Positions 42,697 through 51,399 of a stretch of DNA of 64,000 nucleotides are shown piece after piece. The DNA is taken from assembly GCA_034663635.1 (NCBI GenBank), contig JAXDJH010000013.1:248001-312000 (forward strand), read 5' to 3'. This stretch comes from JAXDJH01 sp034663635 (lineage in GTDB: Bacteria; Actinomycetota; CADDZG01; WHSQ01). The position numbers and the translations under genes are program-made. Under the pieces are notes generated by a model. That model was not told the DNA's origin. It did not search any database and saw nothing but the letters and a program-made list of their open reading frames with translations. The number at the start of each line of letters is the position of its first letter. Within the stretch, counting starts at the first letter, position 1.

Positions 42697-43179
42697 CTAG
42701 TTGCCGTTCTTGGAGAGCAAGCCCCACTCGGCCAGGCGCACCGAAAGCTCCTGCGCAGTGGTCTGGTAGAGCAGCGCCAGCGCCATCAGGTCGTCCTCCC
42801 TGATCGTGAGGACGCGACCGTTGTAGTCGCCGCGCTGGATCTGGATGGCGTGGGTGAAACGAGACAGCGGGTCCCTGTCGTTCTCGGGCACCTTGTCGAG
42901 ACCTTCGAGGTCGAGCACGACCCGCCGACGACCGAGGGGCTCGCCCGGGCTCACAGGACGATCGTCGTCGGGCAGGATCTCGGAAACGGGAACGCTGTAG
43001 AAGTCGGCCAACTCGGAGAGGCGGGCGACCGTCACGTTGCGATCTCCTCGTTCGTATGCCCCGACCACGGCGGCCTTCCACTTGCCCTGAGAGGCCTGTT
43101 GGACGTCCTGGAGGGACATTCCCTTCTGGATCCGGATCTTCCTCAGCCTCTCGCCGAGGGCCTGCGCGTAGTCGCTCAT
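42697..43179 (-). CDS. bldD: BldD-like developmental regulator
   Basis: A 160-aa regulator. The N-terminal HTH_XRE domain (about 8-65) contains KAAVVGAYERGDRNVTVARLSELADFY, close to Streptomyces BldD, and the C-terminal domain contains RGDYNGRVLTIREDD. This is the RxD-x8-RxxD type of motif with which BldD binds a cyclic di-GMP tetramer. In Streptomyces BldD represses development genes. The C-terminus EWGLL matches too. ATG at 43179; the 174-bp gap to the divergent Ku gene may carry its own binding site. Confidence 0.9.
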   Translation of the reverse strand: MSDYAQALGERLRKIRIQKGMSLQDVQQASQGKWKAAVVGAYERGDRNVTVARLSELADFYSVPVSEILPDDDRPVSPGEPLGRRRVVLDLEGLDKVPENDRDPLSRFTHAIQIQRGDYNGRVLTIREDDLMALALLYQTTAQELSVRLAEWGLLSKNGN

Positions 43180-43267
43180 ATCCTTGATGGCTCCTTGCTC
43201 GGAGTGGGGTCGCCTTCCTGAGGCGGCTCCGGGGCGCTTGTTTCAGTAACCGTATGCTCATTTCTTC

Positions 43268-43280
43268 GACGCGGAGCGTC
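43268..43280. promoter_or_regulatory. Small palindrome in the bldD-ku intergenic region
   Basis: GACGC-GGA-GCGTC is a perfect 5-3-5 palindrome in the middle of the 174-bp divergent region 43180-43353. It could be an operator for either gene. It does not match the published Streptomyces BldD consensus exactly. Confidence 0.3.
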
Positions 43281-43338
43281 AACACCCTTCCTCATTTTGA
43301 CTACTTTCCGCATTTGCCAGGCGTAAATCACACTTGCG

Positions 43339-43344
43339 TACAAT
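43339..43344 (+). promoter_or_regulatory. Possible -10 element for ku
   Basis: TACAAT, a near-consensus -10, lies 9 nt before the Ku ATG at 43354, which would give a leaderless or nearly leaderless transcript. No good -35 is seen at the usual distance. Confidence 0.3.
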
Positions 43345-43353
43345 CAGGGTCCG

Positions 43354-44214
43354 ATGAAGGCATTGTGGAAAGGCGCTATCACCTTCGGGCTGATCTCCAT
43401 CCCGGTCCGGCTGTACTCCGCCGTGTCCGAAAAGAGGCCCAAATTCCATCTCATGCACGGCGAGGACGGGGGCCGCATCAAGTACACGCGGACCTGCTCC
43501 AAGTGCGGCAAGGAGGTCGGTTGGGACGATCTCGTGAGGGGCTACGAGGTCTCGAAGGACACCTACGTCGACTTCACCGATGAAGAACTCGAAGGCCTCG
43601 GGGTCCCATCTGTTAGCGCGATCGACGTCGTCGCGTTCGTCCCGCTCGAGCAGATCGATCCCGTCTACTACAACAAGACTTACTACGTGGCTCCCGAGCC
43701 GTCGGGACTGAAGGCTTACCGGCTCCTCGCTGAAGCGCTCGAAGCGGAAGGGCAAGTCGGCGTAGCGAAGGTCTCCTTCCGCGACAAAGAGCACTTGGCG
43801 ACCATCCGATTGCGCGACGACGTCTTCATGCTCGAGACGATGTACTGGCCCGACGAGATCCGCGAGCCGGAGTTCGAGGAGCTAGACAAGAACGTCGAGA
43901 TACGCGACACGGAAGTGAAGATGGCGCGGCAACTCGTCCAGCAACTGTCCGACGATTTCCATCCCGAGCAGTTCGAAGACGCATACCGCAAGGCGGTCGA
44001 AGAGCTCGTCGAAAAGAAGATCGATGGCCAAGAGATCACGGTGGCTCCCCCGCCCGAAGAGGAGCCCGCGAAAGTGGTGGACCTCATGGAGGCACTCAAG
44101 GCGTCGGTCGAAGAGGCCAAGAAGCGGCGAGGCTCCGGATCGTCGTCCAAGAAGACCACCAAGAAGTCCACTGCGAAGAAAACGACGGCCAAGCGGCGCG
44201 CTTCGGCCTCCTAA
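43354..44214 (+). CDS. ku: Non-homologous end-joining protein Ku
   Basis: A 286-aa bacterial Ku that binds DNA ends as a ring dimer and recruits LigD. The N-terminus MKALWKGAITFGLISIPVRLYSA is diagnostic, with a CSKCGKEV pair of cysteines and the central MLETMYWPDEIREP. The C-terminal tail (about 255-286) is Ser/Lys-rich (KKTTKKSTAKKTT), as in Ku proteins that load multiple copies. No ligD is in the window. ATG at 43354. The anti-sigma gene follows 14 nt downstream, so Ku may be in the same transcript as the stress sigma factor. Confidence 0.97.
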   Translation: MKALWKGAITFGLISIPVRLYSAVSEKRPKFHLMHGEDGGRIKYTRTCSKCGKEVGWDDLVRGYEVSKDTYVDFTDEELEGLGVPSVSAIDVVAFVPLEQIDPVYYNKTYYVAPEPSGLKAYRLLAEALEAEGQVGVAKVSFRDKEHLATIRLRDDVFMLETMYWPDEIREPEFEELDKNVEIRDTEVKMARQLVQQLSDDFHPEQFEDAYRKAVEELVEKKIDGQEITVAPPPEEEPAKVVDLMEALKASVEEAKKRRGSGSSSKKTTKKSTAKKTTAKRRASAS

Positions 44215-44228
44215 GCGACCAGGACACC

Positions 44229-44600
44229 ATGGAAAAGATCTCTATACGTATCCCCGCGTCGCCCGCCTACCTCCAGGTCGTTCGACTGGTTTCGGCCGGT
44301 CTGGCAACTCGTTTGAAGTTCACGCTCGATGACATCGAGGACCTCAAGATCGCAGTCGACGAGCTGTCCGCTTACTTCACCGGAGCCCAAGGGCGCGACG
44401 GGACTATCCAGGTGGACTTCTTGATCGACGACGATCACATCGAGATCCGGGGGGCCGGCAACTTCGCTCCCGGCCAGAAGGTCAGGACAGATCTCACCGA
44501 ATTTTCTCAGATGATCCTGGACACCGTCGCGGACGAAGCATCTCTCGAACAACTCGACGGCACTCCCACTTTCCGGCTGACAAAGAGCAGGAAGCAGTGA
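44229..44600 (+). CDS. RsbW-like anti-sigma factor (HATPase_c)
   Basis: A 123-aa GHKL-ATPase domain of the RsbW/SpoIIAB type. The N-box-like helix DDIEDLKIAVDELSAYF is clear, and the C-terminal part contains a reduced G box. It probably holds the sigma factor encoded immediately downstream and would be released by an anti-anti-sigma (STAS) protein, not found here. ATG at 44229; the last bases overlap the sigma start by 4 nt. Gene order anti-sigma then sigma is like SigB/SigF operons. Confidence 0.9.
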   Translation: MEKISIRIPASPAYLQVVRLVSAGLATRLKFTLDDIEDLKIAVDELSAYFTGAQGRDGTIQVDFLIDDDHIEIRGAGNFAPGQKVRTDLTEFSQMILDTVADEASLEQLDGTPTFRLTKSRKQ

Positions 44601-45367
44601 GCGAGCGAGCGACACTCTCGAAAGACGAGGTCCGCAGCCTCTTCGTTGCGTATCAAAGTGCCACGAGTGAGGGTGAAAAACTCGAGCTGCGCGGTCGACT
44701 CGTGGATCAGCACATCGGGTTAGTCGAGTTCCTCGCACGACGGTTCCGGAACCGTGGCGAACCGCTCGAGGACCTCGTGCAAGTCGGCACCATCGGATTG
44801 CTAAAGGCGATCGAGCGATTCGACTTGGAACGCGAGGTCGAGTTCTCGACCTACGCAACCCCGACGATCGTCGGCGAGCTGAAGCGTCACTTCCGAGACA
44901 AGGGCTGGGCCGTCCGCGTTCCCCGCCGCCTCCAGGAACTCCATCTCGAGTTGACCAAAGTCGTCGGATTCCTCGGACAAGAGCTTGGACGTTCTCCGAC
45001 GGTGGCCGAGTTGGCCGAGGCGGCCAGCATCTCCGAGGAGGAGGTGCTCGAAGGTCTTGAGATCGCTCAGGCCTACAACTTCACCTCGCTCGACGCTCCG
45101 ATCGACACCAGCGACGGCGGGACCACGTCCTTCGCCGATCAGCTCGGCACCGAGGACGAGCACCTCGAATATCTCGAATACCGCGCTTCGCTCGCCCCGG
45201 AGATGGCGAAATTGCCCGAGCGCGAGCGCAGGATCCTGTATTTACGGTTCTTCAAAGGCATGACCCAGTCCGAGATCGCTGACAAACTGGGTATCTCACA
45301 GATGCATGTGTCCAGGCTGCTGAACCGGACGTTGATGAGCTTGCGCGAGGCACTCGAGGAGGAATGA
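44597..45367 (+). CDS. SigB/SigF/FliA-type alternative sigma factor
   Basis: A 256-aa group 3 sigma-70 factor. Regions 2 (EPLEDLVQVGTIGLLKAIERFD, EFSTYATPTIVGELKRHFRDKGW), 3 (VPRRLQELHLEL) and 4 (LPERERRILYLRFFKGMTQSEIADKLGISQMHVSRLL) are all present. GTG at 44597 overlaps the anti-sigma stop (GTGA). The 3' end overlaps the PBP gene (ATGA). The likely role is a general stress or late-growth regulon controlled by partner switching. Confidence 0.95.
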   Translation: MSERATLSKDEVRSLFVAYQSATSEGEKLELRGRLVDQHIGLVEFLARRFRNRGEPLEDLVQVGTIGLLKAIERFDLEREVEFSTYATPTIVGELKRHFRDKGWAVRVPRRLQELHLELTKVVGFLGQELGRSPTVAELAEAASISEEEVLEGLEIAQAYNFTSLDAPIDTSDGGTTSFADQLGTEDEHLEYLEYRASLAPEMAKLPERERRILYLRFFKGMTQSEIADKLGISQMHVSRLLNRTLMSLREALEEE

Positions 45368-47499
45368 TGAGGCGGAGCATGGTCGCACTGCTGGCCATGC
45401 TGTTAGTCACCGCCGGCTGCTCCCTCGCGCCGATCGACCTCAAGAAGGAAAGACCTCTAGCTCTCCGGACCACGATCTCGGCCGGCGACGGAAGCACTCT
45501 CGCCCGCCTCTACAGCCAAAACCGCGCTCTGGTCGATTACGACGTGATCCCTGACGTGCTCAAAGACGCAGTCGTCTCGGCCGAGGACGCCCGCTTCTTC
45601 AGACATCCCGGTTACGACATCCGTTCGATAGCGCGCGCGGCCCTCGTGAACCTCGGAGAGGGAACCGTCGTGCAGGGTGGATCAACGATCACCCAGCAGT
45701 ACGTGAAGAACACGTTCTTCCGGCACCCAGGGCGCACGCTTCATCGCAAGGCGCGCGAGCTGAGACTTGCGATCGAGGTCGAGCGCAGATTCACGAAAGA
45801 AGAGATCCTCGCTCGCTATCTGAACACCGTGTATCTCGGTGGCGGCGCGTATGGCATCAAGGTCGCGACGAGGAACTACTTCGGTCACGGGCTCGAGGAC
45901 ATGGAGCTTCACGAGGCAGCGCTTCTCGCCGCGGTCATCAAGGCACCCAGCTTCTACGACCCTCGGGCTCATCCGAACAAAGCGATAGAGCGGCGCAACT
46001 ACGTGTTGCGAAGGATGGCCGACCTCGGCAAGATCACCGCGGAGGAGTCCGAGGCGGCCATAGCCCACGAGCTCGGGATCAAGAAGAACCCACCGAAGAC
46101 GCCATCGCGCGAGCCTTACTTCGTCGAAGCGGTCAAGCGCGAGATCATGTCGGAGCCGCGCTTCGGTGAAACCGAGAACGAGCGGGCCAAGGCCCTGTAT
46201 TCCGGCGGCTTGCGGATCCAGACCACGTTGGATCTCGACCTTCAGGAGGCCGCCCGAGAGGCGATCGATTCCACGCTCGGTTTACCGGGCGATCCGGAGG
46301 CGGCTCTCGTTGCGATCAAGCCCGAAACGGGCGAGATCGTCGCGATGATCGGGGGCCGGGACTGGAATGCGTCGCAGGTGAACCTCGCCCTCGGCGTCGA
46401 GGGCGGCGGCTCGGGTCGACAGGCGGGTTCTTCGTTCAAGCCGATAGTCGCGGCCACCGCTCTGGAGCAGGGCGTCTCACTCGATACACGCTTCGATGCC
46501 GGGCCGGGCATCTTCACCCTTCCCGATGGGTCCACCTGGACGGTGCACAACTCCGAGGGCACCAGCGGCGGCTCTCTTCCCATCAACGAGGCTCTCGTTC
46601 GCTCGGTGAACGGCGTGTTCGCGCGTCTGTCGCTCTACTTGGGCGCGTCCACCATCGCAGAACAGGCCAAACTGATGGGCATCCGCTCGCGCCTCCCTAT
46701 CTATCCGTCCATCGCTCTCGGAACCGGCCAGATCAGTGTTCTCGACATGGCGACGGCCTACGCGACGCTCGCCAACCATGGAACCGCGATCGAGCCGACG
46801 ACGATCCGGACGATCAAGACGGCGGCCGGCGAAACGATAGAGCCCCACCAGAAGATCGTGCCCGAGGCAGTGTCGCCCGGTAACGCGTTCACTCTCACGA
46901 AGGTAATGGAGCAAGTGATACTGCGCGGCACCGGCCATGCCGCAAATATCGGACGGCCGGCGGCCGGCAAGACGGGGACAACTAACGACTACGCCGACGC
47001 GTGGTTCGTCGGTTTCACGCCCGAGCTCGCGGTAGCTGTTTGGGTTGGGTACCCACAAGGCGCGATCCCCATGACCAACGTGCACGGGATCCGCGTCTTC
47101 GGTGGGACGTTCCCCGCGCTTATCTGGAAGGCGTTCATGCTCAAGGCGCTTGAGGGTGTGCCGCCCACCAAGTTCAGCCTTCCTCCGGGTCAATACGTCC
47201 ACGTTCTTATCGACCCGGTGTCCGGTCTACTTGCTGCGCCGTGGTGCCCCGGCGAGCGGGTCAAGATGATCAGGGAACAGGTTCCCCGTGAGTACTGCCC
47301 CGTGCCCGCAGCAGGAACCGACACGCTTCCCGGTTACGAGCCGTACTCCTCACCGACGCCGACACCCACTAAGAAGGGCGCGCACTGGGGCCAAGACCGT
47401 CCGCGCAACGAGCCCAGTCCGTCGCCTTCGCACGAGCGTCCGGATCCGGAGCCGAGTCCCGAACCCTCGACGGAGCCCTCCCCCACGCCGACGTCCTAG
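45364..47499 (+). CDS. Class A penicillin-binding protein (transglycosylase/transpeptidase)
   Basis: A 711-aa bifunctional peptidoglycan synthase. The N-terminus ends in LLVTAGC, close to a lipobox, so it may be a lipoprotein or a single-span membrane protein. The GT51 domain has catalytic E74 (SAEDARFF) and GGSTITQQ with a later RKARELRLA. The transpeptidase domain has S356-x-x-K359 (SSFK), S414-x-N (SVNG) and K536-T-G-T. A Pro/Ser/Thr-rich tail ends the protein. It overlaps the sigma gene by 4 nt, which ties wall synthesis to the stress sigma. Confidence 0.94.
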   Translation: MMRRSMVALLAMLLVTAGCSLAPIDLKKERPLALRTTISAGDGSTLARLYSQNRALVDYDVIPDVLKDAVVSAEDARFFRHPGYDIRSIARAALVNLGEGTVVQGGSTITQQYVKNTFFRHPGRTLHRKARELRLAIEVERRFTKEEILARYLNTVYLGGGAYGIKVATRNYFGHGLEDMELHEAALLAAVIKAPSFYDPRAHPNKAIERRNYVLRRMADLGKITAEESEAAIAHELGIKKNPPKTPSREPYFVEAVKREIMSEPRFGETENERAKALYSGGLRIQTTLDLDLQEAAREAIDSTLGLPGDPEAALVAIKPETGEIVAMIGGRDWNASQVNLALGVEGGGSGRQAGSSFKPIVAATALEQGVSLDTRFDAGPGIFTLPDGSTWTVHNSEGTSGGSLPINEALVRSVNGVFARLSLYLGASTIAEQAKLMGIRSRLPIYPSIALGTGQISVLDMATAYATLANHGTAIEPTTIRTIKTAAGETIEPHQKIVPEAVSPGNAFTLTKVMEQVILRGTGHAANIGRPAAGKTGTTNDYADAWFVGFTPELAVAVWVGYPQGAIPMTNVHGIRVFGGTFPALIWKAFMLKALEGVPPTKFSLPPGQYVHVLIDPVSGLLAAPWCPGERVKMIREQVPREYCPVPAAGTDTLPGYEPYSSPTPTPTKKGAHWGQDRPRNEPSPSPSHERPDPEPSPEPSTEPSPTPTS

Positions 47500-48175
47500 T
47501 CCGAGTGCGCGGCAAGGAAGTCGAGGATCGCTCTTTCTATCTGTGACGCGCTATCGGACTGAAGCATCTCCGTGCCATGGCCCGAGCTCGGGAACGTCTT
47601 CAATTCCTTCGGGGGTGAAGCCCAGCTCATGAAGTTCTCAGCGTCCAGCGACGCCGAGTCTGCCGGATCAACGATGAACAGCTTCGGCGCGTGGATCTTC
47701 GAAACCATTGACTCGTTGAGGGAGATGTCGCCGAATGTCGCAACTCCAGACAGCGTCACGACACCTGCGATGTCAGGATCGGTCGCTGCCAAAGCGAGAG
47801 CCGCGGCCCCTCCTTTGCTCGCTCCCACCAGATAGATCGTGTCTATGGCCTGACTCCTGAGGAAGCCGAGGGCCGCGCCCATCTCGCCGTCGAGATCTTC
47901 ATCGTGAAAGTCAAGGGTGAGGGCCGTATATCCTCATCCGCCAACTTCGATGCGAATGGGTACCACGACGTTTGATCGAGGCCATTCTGATGCGCAAGTA
48001 CGACTCCGACGTCGCCCTCGCCGAACAGCGAAGCCTCGATGTCGTCGCCCGGCCCCGCGAACGTCACGCTCTCGTGATCAGCCTGCGACGCCGCTCCGGC
48101 GGGAACGGTCGGGTCGTCGGCCCCACACGCCGCGAGCGTCAGGGCGACGACGCAGAGGAGACCCGCGAGTCTCAT
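47496..48175 (-). pseudogene. Alpha/beta-hydrolase lipoprotein, frameshifted
   Basis: Two frames together encode one dienelactone-hydrolase-like lipoprotein. The first starts at ATG 48175 (MRLAGLLCVVALTLAAC, a clear lipobox) and runs to KLADEDIR. The second continues with ALTLDFHDEDLDGEMGAAL and VGASKGGAAAL (nucleophile serine) and a C-terminal SGHGTEM. The break is a 1-nt shift at about 47922-47927. A single missing G in CGGCCC would restore the frame. It is either a true frameshift mutation or an assembly error. It overlaps the 3' end of the kinase gene (ATGA). Confidence 0.8.
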
Positions 48176-49593
48176 CGCGAAGTCGGCACCCTCAGCTCGA
48201 CCCGAGTTCCAACCTCCGACGACACGGAGAAGGTGCCACCCATCTCCTCGATGAGCGACCGGACGATCTGGAGCCCGAGCCTCGCGCCTTCGAGCGGATC
48301 GCCGCTGATCCCGATGCCGTCGTCCCACACGATGACGACGACTTCCTCCCCTTCGCGTGAGAGCTCGACCTTCACGGTTCCCGAGCCCCCATCGGGGAAG
48401 GCATGCTCGATGGCATTCTGCAGAAGTTCGGCGAGCGTCACCGCGAGTGGGGTCGCGGATTCCGCTCCGAGCGGACCGGTCTGACCCGTCACCTTGATCT
48501 CGATCTCGCTATCCGGCAGGACAAGGCCTTCCGAGACCATTCTGCCGACCCGTCTCGCGATGTCGCCGAAGTCGGCCAGGTCTTCGGGTTGTTCCGACAG
48601 AGTTTCGTGCACGAGAGCGATCGAGCCGATCCTCAACACGCTCTCCTGGAGGGCCGCCTTCGCTTCCTCTGACTGAAGGCGCCTGCCCTGAAGCCGCAGC
48701 AAGCTCGCGATCGTCTGCAGGTTGTTCTTCACGCGGTGGTGGATCTCGCGGATCGTGGCCTCCTTGATCGAGATCACGCGTTCCTTCTGTCGGACCTCAC
48801 TGACATCACGGGCCAAACCAAGAGCGCCGATGACGGCGTGATCCCGAACGAGAGGGAGCACACGGATCATCACGTGCGTGTCGCCGCGAACGAGCTCGCC
48901 GTCGACCAGTGATTGCGATCCCATGGCGCTTTTAACCAACGTTTCGCCGAGTCCCAACTCGTCAAGTCCGCGGCCCAGGATGTTCTGCGAGATGCCCATC
49001 CGGCGCAGGGACGACAACGCGTTTGGCGAGGCCCAGACGACCTCGCCCCCTTCCTCGAAAACGAACAGACCATCTCCGACGCGCGGCCAGTCGGACACCG
49101 GGCTGTCTGCATAGGGGAAGAGACCTTCCGCGATCATCGCCGACACATGGTCGGCCGCATCCAGGTAGACCTGCTCGAGCCGTCCGGGGCGGCGCGAGGT
49201 CGCGGGACTCCCCTCTTTGGTCACTACAGCGATCACTCGACCGTCGAAACGAACGGGCACCGCGTCCATCCGTATCGGTATCCCGTCGACGAGAACCGGG
49301 TCCTCCTGGGCCCAGACGAGCCCTTCGCGGAAGGCGCGCTCGACGATCGGCTGTTCCGGCTGCGTCACACGAGTGCCGACCATGTCCTGCGGATACAAGG
49401 TTTGCGACGTGAACGGTCGAAGTTGCGCGCCAACCTCAAACACATCCTCGCCGCGTTTCTTCACGTAAAGGAGAAGATCGGAGAAGGAAAGGTCCGCAAG
49501 TACCTGCCATGAACGGCAGAGCGAGCGTAGATGCTCGGCTTCGTCCATCGACACGTTTGAGATCGCGCGGATGCGTTCGGCGAGCGTTGCCAT
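48172..49593 (-). CDS. PdtaS-like sensor histidine kinase
   Basis: A 473-aa soluble kinase. The N-terminal region (about 1-155) is GAF-like, followed by a PAS-like domain (about 170-270, GDGLFVFEEGGEVVWASPNAL). HisKA_2 has the IREIHHRVKNNLQTIASLL motif with the phosphoacceptor histidine at 285 or 286, and HATPase_c contains LAELLQNAIEHAF and WDDGIGI. This arrangement is that of mycobacterial PdtaS, which works with the RNA-binding ANTAR regulator PdtaR. No PdtaR-like gene is in the window. ATG at 49593. The frameshifted lipoprotein overlaps its stop. Confidence 0.9.
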   Translation of the reverse strand: MATLAERIRAISNVSMDEAEHLRSLCRSWQVLADLSFSDLLLYVKKRGEDVFEVGAQLRPFTSQTLYPQDMVGTRVTQPEQPIVERAFREGLVWAQEDPVLVDGIPIRMDAVPVRFDGRVIAVVTKEGSPATSRRPGRLEQVYLDAADHVSAMIAEGLFPYADSPVSDWPRVGDGLFVFEEGGEVVWASPNALSSLRRMGISQNILGRGLDELGLGETLVKSAMGSQSLVDGELVRGDTHVMIRVLPLVRDHAVIGALGLARDVSEVRQKERVISIKEATIREIHHRVKNNLQTIASLLRLQGRRLQSEEAKAALQESVLRIGSIALVHETLSEQPEDLADFGDIARRVGRMVSEGLVLPDSEIEIKVTGQTGPLGAESATPLAVTLAELLQNAIEHAFPDGGSGTVKVELSREGEEVVVIVWDDGIGISGDPLEGARLGLQIVRSLIEEMGGTFSVSSEVGTRVELRVPTSR

Positions 49594-49625
49594 AACTCAA
49601 TGCTACGGCCATAGGATTGCCGGCC

Positions 49626-50324
49626 ATGCGGATAGCCATCGTTTCTGACATACACGGCAACCTGCCCGCGCTCGAAGCTGTGATGGACGATCTCGAGAAG
49701 CGATCGCCCGATGAAGTCTGGTGTGCCGGAGATCTGGGCTGGGGTGGACCGTGGGCGAGCGAGTGCATCGCCATTGTCCGCGCCGCTGGTTGGACTACCG
49801 TCAAGGGCAACACCGATATATGGATCGCTGGCGACCCGCAGACCGTGGAGGACCCCAACGAGCGGAACGAGATGAATGAGGTCGCCGCGGCCCACAACAT
49901 CTCGGAAGACGACGCCGAATGGTTGGTCAACCTTCCGCTCGGTCACCATGGACCCGGCGCCATCCTCATGGTTCACGCCACGCCGCAGTCGCCTTTCGTC
50001 GCTCCTTTCCCCGACGATCCACCGGCCGACTTCAACGTGTACGCCGGTCAAGCGAGCCTGATGATCTACGGGCATGTGCATCACGCGTTCGTGAAGAAGC
50101 TTCCCGACGACACCATCGTTGCGAATCCCGGCTCGGTCGGACTCCCGCAAGATGGTCCCGAAGCTTCCTACCTCTTGGTCGACCAGAAAGGTCCGGACCT
50201 CACTCTTCGCCACCGGCGGATCCCATTCGACGTCGCCGCGGCCGAAGCCAAGGGCAAGGAGATCGGCGGCCCGGTGGGCAAGATGTTCGTCGAGGGACTA
50301 AGGAGCCGTCGTGAGCGAGCGTAA
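49626..50324 (+). CDS. Calcineurin-like metallophosphoesterase (YfcE/MJ0936 type)
   Basis: A 232-aa phosphoesterase with all metal-site blocks: SDIHGN, GDLG, KGNTD, VHATP and YGHVHH. The size and the ANPGSVGLPQDG segment match the small YfcE-type enzymes. ATG at 49626 (MRIAIVSD) is preferred over an upstream TTG at 49617. It overlaps the DUF2203 gene by 14 nt. The substrate is unknown. Confidence 0.9.
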   Translation: MRIAIVSDIHGNLPALEAVMDDLEKRSPDEVWCAGDLGWGGPWASECIAIVRAAGWTTVKGNTDIWIAGDPQTVEDPNERNEMNEVAAAHNISEDDAEWLVNLPLGHHGPGAILMVHATPQSPFVAPFPDDPPADFNVYAGQASLMIYGHVHHAFVKKLPDDTIVANPGSVGLPQDGPEASYLLVDQKGPDLTLRHRRIPFDVAAAEAKGKEIGGPVGKMFVEGLRSRRERA

Positions 50325-50682
50325 GTTCTACAGCCTCGAGGAAGCGAACGCCTTACTCCCGTACGTCGCTCCCGCCCTCGTCGAGCTGCGAGAAAAATAT
50401 GAGGAAGCGGCAAGGATCCGAAGAGAGGTCGCTCGCGCCGCGGCCTCGAACGGCGGATCTCACGATCGGGAGGACTGGTCCAGGACCCTGGCAAGGGTTT
50501 CGGAACTTCTCGAGCGGATAGGAGAGTGGCAGATCGAGTTGCGGGATATCGCCACCGGTCTTGCAGACTTCCCAACAGTCATCGACGGGGAGGACGCGTA
50601 CTTCTGCTGGAGACTCGGCGAGGATCAGATCGCGTGGTGGCACTCGCAGGAAGACGGGTTCGTAGGTCGACGGCCTCTGTAA
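50311..50682 (+). CDS. DUF2203 family protein
   Basis: A 123-aa protein matching DUF2203: KFYSLEEANALLPYV at the N-terminus, a coiled helical centre, and FPTVIDGEDAYFCWRLGEDQIAWWH near the end, which is the most conserved part. No function is known. GTG at 50311 lies within the end of the phosphoesterase gene. The membrane paralogue gene follows 9 nt downstream. Confidence 0.9.
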   Translation: MSERKFYSLEEANALLPYVAPALVELREKYEEAARIRREVARAAASNGGSHDREDWSRTLARVSELLERIGEWQIELRDIATGLADFPTVIDGEDAYFCWRLGEDQIAWWHSQEDGFVGRRPL

Positions 50683-50691
50683 GGAGAAGAT

Positions 50692-51381
50692 GTGGACGAG
50701 CAGGGACCTCCAACTGTTCCCTTGCCGGAGCCTCCTGGCGCGGACGTAAGTCAGACCGCCCCCACCGAACCGCTGCCGCGCGACATGGTCGCGCCTCGCG
50801 TCCCACAGGGCCGCAACACAGACACGAAGAACCTGGTGATCATCGGCGCGGTATTGCTAGTTGCCGGGTTGCTGGCGTTCGTCGCGATCCAACTCATTAG
50901 CGACGACAAGCCCAAGGGCCAGAAGCAAGGAGCTCCGGCCGGGGTTGGTGAGCCAAGCGAGAGCGGCGACGTCGGAGATACGCCCGAGGCAGTCGATCCC
51001 AACGCGGTCGATCCGGCTCGGGCCGCTTACATCCAGAAAGCCGACAGGCTCTGCGCGGTGACGAACGCGAAGATCCGGGCTCTGCCGGAACCCGGCAACT
51101 CGGCGGAACTCGGTTCGTATTACGCCCGAACGAGCAGACTCTTCGAAAAGCTCGTTGCCCAGATAAAGAGGCTCGAACGCCCAGCCGAAGGTCGAAAGCT
51201 TCTCGAAAGGATGTTCGCGACGCTGGACAAGGCAGTCGCCGGTACACGCGAGTTGCCCGCCCTCGTAACGGCCGGCAACGAGCTCGCGGTAAAGGCACTG
51301 AACAACAAGATCTTTCGATTGACGGAAAAGGCTAACGCGCAAGCCGTGGCGTACGGCTTGGTTACGTGCTCGGAACCCTAG
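50692..51381 (+). CDS. Single-pass membrane protein, tandem paralogue A
   Basis: A 229-aa protein. Residues 1-45 are Pro-rich and probably cytoplasmic (starts MDEQGPPTVP), one helix follows (about 47-66, LVIIGAVLLVAGLLAFVAIQL), and a largely helical external domain of about 125 residues has cysteines at both ends (ADRLCAV and VTCSEP). GTG at 50692 after AAGGAG. No known family. The neighbouring gene at 51400 shares the N-terminal decapeptide, the architecture and the two-cysteine pattern, so this is a tandem duplication. Confidence 0.8.
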   Translation: MDEQGPPTVPLPEPPGADVSQTAPTEPLPRDMVAPRVPQGRNTDTKNLVIIGAVLLVAGLLAFVAIQLISDDKPKGQKQGAPAGVGEPSESGDVGDTPEAVDPNAVDPARAAYIQKADRLCAVTNAKIRALPEPGNSAELGSYYARTSRLFEKLVAQIKRLERPAEGRKLLERMFATLDKAVAGTRELPALVTAGNELAVKALNNKIFRLTEKANAQAVAYGLVTCSEP

Positions 51382-51399
51382 GCCTCGTAAGGAGACGAT

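Noticed and set aside
43268..43280. BldD autoregulatory box
   Set aside because: The palindrome does not fit the published Streptomyces BldD consensus closely enough; it is kept only as an unassigned palindrome.
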